Of a stretch of 9,757 nt of DNA, positions 1 to 5,443 are shown in pieces. The DNA is from CAYLOP01 sp964385305 (GTDB lineage: Bacteria; Chloroflexota; Anaerolineae; Anaerolineales; E44-bin32), in assembly GCA_964385305.1 (NCBI GenBank), contig CAYLOP010000116.1, positions 1-9,757 on the forward strand, given 5' to 3'. The translations under genes and the position numbers were made by a program. The stretch's first letter is position 1. Every line of letters starts with the position of its first letter. The notes below the pieces were generated by a model. The model was given only the letters and a program-made list of their open reading frames with translations, made no database searches and was not told the origin of the DNA.

Positions 1-30
1 CAATGCCTGTCCTGAGCGTAGCCGAAAGAA
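1..30. repeat. possible fragment of a dispersed intergenic repeat
   Basis: The window opens with CCTGTCCTGAGCGTAGCCGA (positions 6-25) followed by AAGAAA. This closely resembles the short 'GTCCTGAGCGTAG-CGAA' intergenic word that I recall as being scattered in many copies through Chloroflexota and some other bacterial genomes. Only one copy is present here and it runs to the window edge, so its repeated nature cannot be shown from this sequence. It lies downstream of the minus-strand lipoprotein gene, next to a G/C-tract hairpin, which is a typical place for such elements. Confidence 0.4.
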
Positions 31-44
31 AATAGTCCCCCGCA

Positions 45-89
45 GCCCCCCTTTTTAACCCTTTCAGGGTGCTGCGCAAAAAGGGGGGC
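45..89. terminator. long G/C-tract hairpin, possible terminator of the lipoprotein gene
   Basis: GCCCCCCTTTTT (45-56) and AAAAAGGGGGGC (78-89) form a perfect 12-bp inverted repeat around a 21-nt loop. The loop contains a second small stem, ACCC (58-61) with GGGT (67-70). CGCAG (41-45) and CTGCG (72-76) offer an alternative pairing. The hairpin lies 51-95 nt past the lipoprotein stop codon in its reading direction. It is not followed by a clear U-run on the minus strand, so it is not a textbook intrinsic terminator. It may be a transcript-end stabiliser or an intergenic repeat hairpin. A smaller stem, GGGGA (106-110) with TCCCC (119-123), lies between it and the gene. Confidence 0.45.
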
Positions 90-139
90 GAATAGGGGGT
101 TAGAAGGGGATTACAGATTCCCCGGCCCTTTGAGAAGCA

Positions 140-1009
140 TCAATAGTTCGCGCAAGGCGACGGCTTCGACGCACCGCCTCTGGCCCCGCACCATTCCCCC
201 CAATTGCCCCCGACGGAACCCTTGAACTGATTTCGGTTTTCGAACATCGTCCAGAAAAGCCAGCCGCGTTCCAACGAGTTGCCCGGTTTATATCGGTTGC
301 CGTCAGCCCCCATACCGTCGCCAGATAGATCAGCAGTAAAGCTGTACGTATCCCCACCATAGGAGTACTCGCCCCACAGATGATCGTCGGATTGATTGAT
401 GTAGAGAGAGATCGGGTTGGGCGATAGAGCATCACACCATGTCGTCCAGGAGCCGCTCCAATCCGGGTAAGTGGGCGTCGGCGTGGGCGGCGGCGTCATC
501 ATGGGCAGGTCGCTGGTGTCGCAGACCACTTCCGCATATTGACCCCAGAGCCAACAGTCCTGTCCGGGGTTGTCGGGGTTATCGATCACAAAATAATTCG
601 GCACGGTGCTTTGCCCGACGATCTCGGCTTCCTCGCCTGTTAGGAGCGCTCCCAGGTAATCATACGCCTGTCCCGGACCGGACCGGCAATTGGTGTTCGT
701 GGACACACTAACCCTGGGAACACAGGGCGTGGGCGTTGGGGTTTCGCTGGGTGTCGGGGTAGGGGTCGGCGGTGCCGGCGTTTCCGTTGCCGGTTCAGAT
801 CCTGCGTCGGATGCGGGTGTGGCCGCGGATTCAGCACTTTCTACCCCACTTTGTGCGAGTTCGGCTTCGGCCACGCGTGTGCCCAATGCCTGCATGGTTG
901 CCGTGGCGCTGTTGTACACCTGGGACTGGGTAGGGTAGTTGCATGCCAGGAGAGCGAGAAGGAGGACAATCGATGGTACCAGGAAACCTCGAACTCGGCT
1001 TGTGTTCAT
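140..1009 (-). CDS. secreted lipoprotein with SH3-like domain and Thr/Pro linkers
   Basis: The 289-residue product begins with a lipoprotein signal peptide: basic RVR near the start, a hydrophobic stretch at residues 9-22 and a lipobox LLAC with the lipidated cysteine at C23. A low-complexity Ser/Ala/Glu/Pro/Thr segment (about 45-95) ends in a TPTPTPSETPTPTP linker. Residues 97-164 look like a bacterial SH3 module, with the typical 'N-CRSGPG' start (NTNCRSGPGQAY), and cysteines C96, C108, C152 and C163 that could form disulfides. A second Pro/Thr linker (172-181) leads to a C-terminal domain (182-289) rich in Trp, Tyr and Gly, with WSGSW at 184-188 and cysteines C192, C274 and C286. I do not recognise that domain. 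It is probably beta-rich. The chosen ATG at 1009 has AAGGAGG 6 nt upstream; an ATG six codons further up lies before that site. Likely role: surface-anchored binding protein, possibly for cell wall or glycan. Ligand unknown. Confidence 0.85.
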   Translation of the reverse strand: MNTSRVRGFLVPSIVLLLALLACNYPTQSQVYNSATATMQALGTRVAEAELAQSGVESAESAATPASDAGSEPATETPAPPTPTPTPSETPTPTPCVPRVSVSTNTNCRSGPGQAYDYLGALLTGEEAEIVGQSTVPNYFVIDNPDNPGQDCWLWGQYAEVVCDTSDLPMMTPPPTPTPTYPDWSGSWTTWCDALSPNPISLYINQSDDHLWGEYSYGGDTYSFTADLSGDGMGADGNRYKPGNSLERGWLFWTMFENRNQFKGSVGGNWGEWCGARGGASKPSPCANY

Positions 1010-1015
1010 GGTGAG

Positions 1016-1022
1016 CCTCCTT
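1016..1022 (-). promoter_or_regulatory. ribosome binding site of the lipoprotein gene
   Basis: On the minus strand AAGGAGG lies 6 nt before the ATG at 1009. It fixes that start over the upstream in-frame ATG at 1027, which would put the site inside the coding region. Confidence 0.8.
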
Positions 1023-1314
1023 CTCATGACTACACGGCAATCCGCCGTCTCTCACGGTCTCTCTATTGTTGGAACGTAGGAGAGATGTGTTTTGTGACGA
1101 GGTGCTAGCCATTCAGTATACATGAAGAACGGAAAGGGGGTGGTGGGATCCAAGTGGTGTATGTTCTTCTAAAGGGATCCGGAGGCAGGTTGCAGGTATT
1201 AGATTTTTAGGAGGAGCCTGTGTGAGTTCACAATCGTCAGGTTTCCTATAACTTATAACCTGGAATTGGGCACCTGAAGTTTCTTTATGTGGCTATAAAA
1301 GTGAATTCTTTTCA
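1023..1314. other. non-coding region between lipoprotein gene and osmC-like gene
   Basis: No convincing gene is present. For the minus-strand lipoprotein gene, the only -10-like word I see is TATACT (minus strand, 1115-1120), about 105 nt before the start. It has no good -35 at the right distance, so a promoter there is uncertain. The region holds several small symmetries: GAAGAAC (1124-1130) with GTTCTTC (1163-1169), TGTGA-GT-TCACA (1221-1232), and TATAA-C-TTATA (1247-1257) nested in CAGGTT/AACCTG (1238-1262). One or more could be an operator or a processed RNA hairpin. A strong AGGAGGAG (1209-1216, plus strand) leads only to a nine-codon frame from GTG 1222. Confidence 0.4.
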
Positions 1315-1316
1315 CT
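1300..1316 (-). terminator. weak hairpin at the end of the osmC-like gene
   Basis: On the minus strand AGTGAA-AAGAA-TTCACT forms a 6-bp stem with a 5-nt loop and is followed by TTTATAG. The stem includes the stop codon of the osmC-like gene (1315-1317). The stem is short and AT-rich and the U-run has only four bases, so it would be a weak terminator at best. It is the only candidate end for the sigma/anti-sigma/osmC transcript. Confidence 0.35.
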
Positions 1317-1731
1317 AAGCCGCTTGAATCTGATAGGAGAGCGTGATCGGGAACACCTTGTCGAACATGGCCTGGGCGGGGCAGTACTTGGTCTCGGAGA
1401 GCTCGATAGCACGTTCGACGGCCGCCGGGTCGACCTCGCGGCCGGTGATGAGGTATTCGATGTTCACGGCTGTGAAAACACGCGGGTGTTCCTCCGCCCG
1501 CTCGGCGTGGACACGCACCTCGAAAGCGGTCACGTCCTGGCGTTTCTTGCGCAAGATGGAGATCACATCCATCGCTGTGCAGCCTGCTAGGCCTAAGGCG
1601 ATCAGCTCCATCGGCCGGATGCCGTCGTCGTCGCCGCCCACGGTGGGCGAGGCGCCGAGATGTATCGAAAAACCGCTGTCGGCTGTGCCGTCGAACGTTA
1701 GTCGGTCAACCCATGTGACTTTAGCATCCAT
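1315..1731 (-). CDS. OsmC/Ohr-family thiol peroxidase-like protein
   Basis: The 138-residue product has the length and layout of the OsmC/Ohr fold. Established for this family: two cysteines act as peroxidatic and resolving residues in reduction of organic hydroperoxides. Both are visible here. C51 lies in GLAGCTAMD at the start of the central helix, and C117 lies in SETKYCPAQA near the C-terminus. The GDDDGIRPMELI segment before the helix is also typical. The overall pattern is closer to the YhfA-like OsmC branch than to classic Ohr, so the exact substrate is uncertain. The start is ATG 1731, with AAGGAG 6 nt upstream; a longer frame from TTG 1767 would bury that site and add 12 residues. 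It lies 63 nt after the anti-sigma gene on the same strand, which suggests a shared transcript and a role as output of that sigma system. Cytoplasmic; no signal peptide. Confidence 0.88.
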   Translation of the reverse strand: MDAKVTWVDRLTFDGTADSGFSIHLGASPTVGGDDDGIRPMELIALGLAGCTAMDVISILRKKRQDVTAFEVRVHAERAEEHPRVFTAVNIEYLITGREVDPAAVERAIELSETKYCPAQAMFDKVFPITLSYQIQAA

Positions 1732-1737
1732 GCCTGT

Positions 1738-1743
1738 CTCCTT
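1738..1743 (-). promoter_or_regulatory. ribosome binding site of the osmC-like gene
   Basis: AAGGAG on the minus strand, 6 nt before the ATG at 1731. It decides this start over the in-frame TTG at 1767. Confidence 0.75.
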
Positions 1744-1752
1744 GTAAACGAT

Positions 1753-1764
1753 CCCCCATGGGGG
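1753..1764. repeat. perfect 12-bp palindrome CCCCCATGGGGG
   Basis: CCCCCATGGGGG is fully self-complementary and sits in the 63-nt gap between the anti-sigma and osmC-like genes. With no loop it is a poor RNA hairpin, so a protein-binding site or chance G/C tract are the options. It could separate expression of the osmC-like gene from the upstream pair. Function not shown. Confidence 0.4.
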
Positions 1765-1794
1765 CAACGTGGGAGGAACGAATCCCGTCTTATC

Positions 1795-2049
1795 TCAGTC
1801 GCCGGGGATGAGATCCTCGAGGTGGAGCTGCTGCACGAGGCGCTGGTGCACGTCTTTGGGAAGCTGGACGGCGCCCTCCTGGGCTTGGTAGAGCGAGATG
1901 GTCTTACGCAGTGTGTCCACGACGCAGCGGCAATTGGGGCAGTCCTCCAGGTGACGCTCGATCTCGGCGCAAACCGCTTCAGCGGCGGTGCCATCCACAT
2001 AGTCGCACAGTTCGCGCAGCAAGTCCTGGCAATGTTCATGTTCATGCAT
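1795..2049 (-). CDS. cytoplasmic zinc-binding (ZAS) anti-sigma factor
   Basis: This 84-residue protein has the zinc anti-sigma signature H33-x3-C37-x2-C40 (HLEDCPNC). An upstream histidine/cysteine (HEHEHC, residues 2-7) would complete zinc coordination. Known for this family: the ZAS domain binds a partner ECF sigma factor and blocks it, and in redox-responsive members oxidation of zinc-ligand cysteines releases the sigma factor. There is no membrane segment, so it is a soluble regulator. It is rich in cysteine for its size (C7, C15, C27, C37, C40, C42), which favours redox sensing but does not prove it. The ATG at 2049 overlaps the sigma gene's stop by 8 nt (ATGCATGA), with GGAGG 9 nt upstream inside the sigma gene. 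This is a typical coupled sigma/anti-sigma pair. A longer frame starting at 2067 adds six residues and is less likely. Confidence 0.88.
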   Translation of the reverse strand: MHEHEHCQDLLRELCDYVDGTAAEAVCAEIERHLEDCPNCRCVVDTLRKTISLYQAQEGAVQLPKDVHQRLVQQLHLEDLIPGD

Positions 2050-2641
2050 AGCCCAATTCCTCCACACGCTCGCTGAAGTAGGACGCGAGCCTCTCCCGCA
2101 GCTGCAAGCGGGCGCGCATGAGCCGTGTCTTCACAGCCGTCTCCGAGATCTCCAGGATCTCAGCCGCCTCACGCGTGGAAAAGCCGTGCAGATCACGCAG
2201 GACGAACGCGGCTCGAAGTGCTGGTGAGAGTCCCTTGACGGCTTCATCGAGCTGAGACTGCGCCTCGGCGGTCATGAACTCCTCTTCCGGAAGGCAGCAC
2301 CAGTCGGTGAACTGTCGCGGTACCTCATAGCCTTCCTCATCGACGTGCGCTTCGTCCACAGAGATCATAGGTGGATTATGCTTGCGCAGGCGCATCAATG
2401 CCTGGTTGGTGGCGATGCGATAGAGCCATGTGCTCAGGCTTGAGCGGCCTTCGAAACGCGCCAGCGAGCGGTAGGCGCTGAGAAAGGTCTCCTGCAAGAC
2501 GTCCTCGGCCTCGTGCTCGTCGCCCAGCATACGCAGCGCCAATCGATAGATCAAGGGCGAGTAGGCATCGACCATTTCGGCGAAGACCTCTCGATCTCCT
2601 TCTCTGAGCGCTTGAATCGATATTGATGTCTTCTCACTCAT
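2042..2641 (-). CDS. ECF-type RNA polymerase sigma factor (RpoE-like)
   Basis: The 199-residue product has the two domains of an extracytoplasmic-function sigma factor. Region 2 spans about residues 22-90, with the -10-binding segment DEHEAEDVLQETFLSAY (41-57) and the melting segment FEGRSSLSTWLYRIATNQ (63-80). Region 4 spans about 128-182, with a helix-turn-helix at 155-176 (STREAAEILEISETAVKTRL) that would read the -35 element. The linker contains an adjacent cysteine pair (C115, C116). The frame is open up to 3010, but the sigma homology begins just after the ATG at 2641, and the upstream part overlaps the divergent phosphatase gene. The ATG at 2650 (three codons earlier) is also possible; ribosome-site support is weak for both (GAAGA 9 nt before 2641). 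It heads the operon with its anti-sigma factor and the osmC-like gene. Confidence 0.9.
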   Translation of the reverse strand: MSEKTSISIQALREGDREVFAEMVDAYSPLIYRLALRMLGDEHEAEDVLQETFLSAYRSLARFEGRSSLSTWLYRIATNQALMRLRKHNPPMISVDEAHVDEEGYEVPRQFTDWCCLPEEEFMTAEAQSQLDEAVKGLSPALRAAFVLRDLHGFSTREAAEILEISETAVKTRLMRARLQLRERLASYFSERVEELGYA

Positions 2642-2664
2642 TGGATGCATTCTTCGATAAAAAG

Positions 2665-2693
2665 TTGCCTGAACCTCAGGGCTGGGATACAGT
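2665..2693 (+). promoter_or_regulatory. candidate promoter of the phosphatase operon
   Basis: On the plus strand TTGCCT (2665-2670) and TACAGT (2688-2693) are spaced by 17 nt, each matching the housekeeping consensus at 4 of 6 positions. The predicted start near 2700 falls on the ATG at 2701, which would make a leaderless message. This fits the lack of a ribosome binding site before that ATG. The -10 word overlaps the -10 word of the opposing promoter by 3 nt, so the two could not be occupied together. The match quality is modest. Confidence 0.3.
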
Positions 2694-2719
2694 ATACCCC
2701 ATGGACACGGGCCTGACAG
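2691..2719 (-). promoter_or_regulatory. candidate promoter of the sigma/anti-sigma/osmC operon
   Basis: On the minus strand CTGTCA (2714-2719) and TATACT (2691-2696) are separated by exactly 17 nt. They match the housekeeping consensus TTGACA/TATAAT at 4 of 6 and 5 of 6 positions. Transcription would start near 2684, giving a leader of roughly 40 nt before the ATG at 2641. I see no obvious ECF-type autoregulatory promoter here. Confidence 0.45.
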
Positions 2720-4722
2720 GGACGATCGAGCATCTGGGGCGCGTTTGGCGTGATCTGACCGGGGGCAGTATGACGATCCTCCAGCCGGAGGATAAGCTGC
2801 CCTCCTCGATCGGTGGACGAAAACTGCCGTCCCCGGTGCGCAGTGCATTGGAAGAGGGACGCCCTCTACTTGCGCACATATCCCGCCGCGCCTCGTGGTG
2901 GGTTCTCGTTTCCTCACCGAGCATTTCCACCAAGATGATGCTCGTGGCTTGGGCGATTGATTTCGAAGGGGGGGGCGACCTGCTTCAAAGCTGGTTTGAC
3001 CTGCTCGCAACCTCGATGGCTGAGCGCACCGTGTCGGAAGATCTCACGCAAGCTGTCGTCAGCGCGTGGGATCGGCTGACATTTCTTTATGAACTCGCAC
3101 ACATCGCCGGCCACGTTCGTGCACTGCCGGAGATGCTATCGTCGATCGTCCACCTGCTCGCGGCCGTAGTCGTCGCTGAGGATATCTTCCTCATAACACG
3201 CGAGGGCGAAAACTGGACCTCGGTGACGGCTTCGGGCCAAACTCTGCCCATGCCGGGCGCTTTGGCCTTAAGCGTGAAGGGTGCGGATCAACCTTTAGGG
3301 TTAGGCGAAATCAGGAGCGCGCTCGAGCGTGCGGATTCACCGCTTGCCCGTTCCGGCGATCTGCTTGTGGCGCCCCTTTATGACGGCGAGGAATTTATGG
3401 GCGCAATCGGCATGATGGATGAAGGAGCGGCGCACTTCGATTCGAACGAGGTGCAGTTGATCGCCTCGGTCTCAGAGCAGGCGGGCGCCTTGATTCAAGC
3501 AGCCCGCACGCGTGCAGAACGCGAAAGAAGCCAACGCCTGGAGCATGAACTTGAGATCGCAGCAGGCATCCAAGTCAGCCTCCTACCTGTAGACCTGCCA
3601 GAGATCCACGGCGTCGAACTGGCCACCTATCTTCAACCTGCACGCCTCATCGGCGGGGACTTCTTCGATGTCGCCAGGAGCGAATCCGGTGTACCGCTCT
3701 TTATGCTCGCGGATGTGGCGGGCAAAGGGACCCCTGCGGCAATCCTCACCGCCCTTGTCCATGCCACCTTCCATGGTCAGGTTGCCTATACGGACGATCC
3801 CGCAAGGCTACTCGAAGCAATGAACCGCTTGCTCTATCTGGATCTGGATCGCGCCGAGACCTTTGTCACGATGGCCGTCGTTCGCCTGGAGAGCGAACCG
3901 CTCCGTATCGCCTATGCTTCCGCAGGCCATCTTGAACTTGCACTCTGGCGCGCATCGAAACGACGCGTTGAATTCTACCCTGCCACAGGATTGCCCTTAG
4001 GTATAATCCCTCAGGCAACCTTTGAATCCCAGGATCTCCCTTTCGAGCCTGGAGACGTCATGGTCCTATACTCTGATGGCCTCACGGAGACAGAAAACTT
4101 GAAGGGACAGGCATTTGGCATCGAAGGTCTATCAGATATAATCTACGCAGCCCATAAAGCCAGCGCAAAGGACCATATTGATGCAATACTGCAGGGCATT
4201 GAGGTACATAGCGGGGGACTTCCCATGCGGGATGATATCGCACTTATACTAGCAAAAGCATCCTCCAAGGACAAGCAGCCGATGTTGGTGGAGCCCTTTG
4301 TCATCCCGGCGGAAATGGGGTCGGTTAGACCGTTGTTGGAGCGTGTGCGCGCATTGGAGTACATTCTTCCGGTCGGTCAAGATGTGCGTGGGGGGTTGAT
4401 CGATGATTTTACCTTGGCGCTATCCGAGATTGTGACCAATCAGATCAACCATGCTTACGCAGGAGAGGGTGGCCGTATTCAGGGCTGTTTTATTCTGGAA
4501 AGGGATCGACTCGTTGGGGAACTATACGACAGCGGCAAACCCTATCATCCGCAAGAAGCCGCACTGGCGGAGTTTGACGTTGAGAATCCCCCTGATCGGG
4601 GGTATGGGTTAAGATTAGTGCGAGGTTTACTGGATCGACATACGTACCATCGTTTAGAGGGTGGCCGCAACCATTGGCGCCTTGTCAAGTCTCTCGCTGG
4701 AGGGAATGACGATGAAGATTGA
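2701..4722 (+). CDS. GAF + PP2C (SpoIIE/RsbU-type) serine phosphatase + RsbW-type HATPase
   Basis: With the ATG at 2701 the protein has 673 residues. An N-terminal region without a recognised domain is followed by a GAF-like sensor (about 125-270) and a helical linker (about 265-295). The PP2C phosphatase domain (about 287-520) has metal-binding acids at D320 and D323 (GGDFFD), D338 (DVAGKG), D459 (YSDGLTE) and D511/D512 (MRDDIAL). The C-terminal HATPase domain (about 530-666) has E576 and N580 of the N-box, D610-x-G612 and a GYGLRLV glycine loop (634-640). In partner switching, the PP2C enzyme dephosphorylates a STAS protein and the HATPase kinase phosphorylates it; here both sit in one chain. 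No membrane segment, so cytoplasmic. The start is uncertain: the frame is open back to ATG 2626, overlapping the sigma gene, and ATG 2770 has GGGGG just upstream. The downstream STAS gene overlaps by 11 nt, consistent with enzyme and substrate. Confidence 0.9.
   Translation: MDTGLTGTIEHLGRVWRDLTGGSMTILQPEDKLPSSIGGRKLPSPVRSALEEGRPLLAHISRRASWWVLVSSPSISTKMMLVAWAIDFEGGGDLLQSWFDLLATSMAERTVSEDLTQAVVSAWDRLTFLYELAHIAGHVRALPEMLSSIVHLLAAVVVAEDIFLITREGENWTSVTASGQTLPMPGALALSVKGADQPLGLGEIRSALERADSPLARSGDLLVAPLYDGEEFMGAIGMMDEGAAHFDSNEVQLIASVSEQAGALIQAARTRAERERSQRLEHELEIAAGIQVSLLPVDLPEIHGVELATYLQPARLIGGDFFDVARSESGVPLFMLADVAGKGTPAAILTALVHATFHGQVAYTDDPARLLEAMNRLLYLDLDRAETFVTMAVVRLESEPLRIAYASAGHLELALWRASKRRVEFYPATGLPLGIIPQATFESQDLPFEPGDVMVLYSDGLTETENLKGQAFGIEGLSDIIYAAHKASAKDHIDAILQGIEVHSGGLPMRDDIALILAKASSKDKQPMLVEPFVIPAEMGSVRPLLERVRALEYILPVGQDVRGGLIDDFTLALSEIVTNQINHAYAGEGGRIQGCFILERDRLVGELYDSGKPYHPQEAALAEFDVENPPDRGYGLRLVRGLLDRHTYHRLEGGRNHWRLVKSLAGGNDDED
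4699..4704 (+). promoter_or_regulatory. ribosome binding site of the STAS gene
   Basis: GGAGGG lies 7 nt before the ATG at 4712 but only 1 nt before the in-frame ATG at 4706, so 4712 is the better start. Confidence 0.75.
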
Positions 4723-5062
4723 GATCGAACGACCAGGAGAAGGAATGGTTGTCGTCCGCGCTGCAGGTCGGATGGACGCTGACTCAGCACCCGAGTTCAA
4801 GAAGAGTCTTCGTGAGATTGCAAAGGGTGGCACAACCACCGTAACTGTCGATCTCAAGGAGGTCACCTTCATCGATAGTTCGGGTCTCTCAGCCTTAGTG
4901 TCGGGTTTGAAAGCGTTGCGAGAACACGGCGGTGCGCTCCTTCTCAGTCGACCACAACCCCAAGCCATGAAAGCGTTGCGCTTGACATTGCTCGACCGGG
5001 TGTTTCCGATCTTTCCCTCCCTCGAGCAAGCCCTGAGAGAAGGGGAGCTGTATACACCATAG
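4712..5062 (+). CDS. STAS-domain anti-sigma-factor antagonist (RsbV/SpoIIAA-like)
   Basis: The 116-residue product is a single STAS domain. The conserved loop FIDSSGLSAL (53-62) carries the expected phosphorylation site, the second serine of DSSG (S57), preceded by the beta strand TVTVDLKEV. In known partner-switching systems the unphosphorylated form binds the kinase/anti-sigma protein and frees its target; phosphorylation of this serine stops that. The likely partner for both reactions is the phosphatase/kinase encoded immediately upstream, whose last 11 nt overlap this gene. No RsbW-like separate kinase and no SigB-type sigma factor are present in the window, so the downstream target is unknown. 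Confidence 0.9.
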   Translation: MKIEIERPGEGMVVVRAAGRMDADSAPEFKKSLREIAKGGTTTVTVDLKEVTFIDSSGLSALVSGLKALREHGGALLLSRPQPQAMKALRLTLLDRVFPIFPSLEQALREGELYTP

Positions 5063-5074
5063 CGGGGTGAGATC

Positions 5075-5443
5075 TTGGCAGATCGTATTCTAGTTGTTGA
5101 CGACGAGATCTATATCTGCCGGCTTGTGCGTTTTGTTTTGGAGCAATCCGGTTATGATGTGCTGGTTGCATGCACGATGGAGGAGGGGCTCAAGTTGCTC
5201 CGAGACGCGCATCCCGATGCAGTGACCATCGATCTCATGATGCCAGAGCATAGCGGTTTGGAATTATTAGAAGAAAAGCAAGCTGACCCAACGATAAGCG
5301 CCATCCCCTCGCTTATTGTGACGGCAGTCGGCATACGCTCCGACTTGGATCGGGCAGTTGAGCTTGGTGCCACAGCAACCCTCAACAAACCTTTCAGTCA
5401 TAGGCAATTGATCGAGGCGATCGAAAACGTGCTTGGTAAATGA
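5075..5443 (+). CDS. single-domain (CheY-like) response regulator
   Basis: The 122-residue product is a receiver domain alone, with no DNA-binding or enzymatic output. The acidic pocket D9/D10 (VVDDE), phospho-acceptor D53 (TIDLMMPE), T83 and K105 (NKPF) are all present, so it should be competent for phosphorylation. No histidine kinase is encoded here; one must act from elsewhere, or the protein is regulated by binding. The start is TTG at 5075, since no suitable ATG precedes the VVDDE motif; GGTGA lies 4 nt upstream. It begins 12 nt after the STAS gene and its stop overlaps the next gene by 4 nt (ATGA). This places it between the partner-switch proteins and the glycosidase as part of the same transcript. 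Confidence 0.9.
   Translation: MADRILVVDDEIYICRLVRFVLEQSGYDVLVACTMEEGLKLLRDAHPDAVTIDLMMPEHSGLELLEEKQADPTISAIPSLIVTAVGIRSDLDRAVELGATATLNKPFSHRQLIEAIENVLGK

Noticed and set aside
690..938. Plus-strand open frame encoding a Gly/Val repeat (GVGVGVSLGVGVG)
   Set aside because: It is the antisense image of the Pro/Thr linker of the lipoprotein gene, which has a signal peptide, lipobox and ribosome site; the plus frame has none of these.
1147..1180. Two GGATCC words about 30 nt apart
   Set aside because: Six-base matches at this spacing are expected by chance and the flanks do not extend the similarity beyond one or two bases.
1209..1251. Strong ribosome-site-like AGGAGGAG followed by GTG start
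   Set aside because: The frame from GTG 1222 ends after nine codons (TAA 1249-1251) and shows no leader-peptide pattern.
2651..3010. N-terminal extension of the sigma factor to a 322-residue protein
   Set aside because: The extra residues have no sigma-factor similarity and overlap the phosphatase gene on the other strand; region 2 starts normally after ATG 2641.
4908..4980. Exact 13-nt direct repeat TGAAAGCGTTGCG at 4908 and 4968, spaced 60 nt
   Set aside because: Both copies encode KALR in frame in the STAS protein, in helices normal for the fold. This is most likely chance codon reuse, not a mobile or regulatory repeat.
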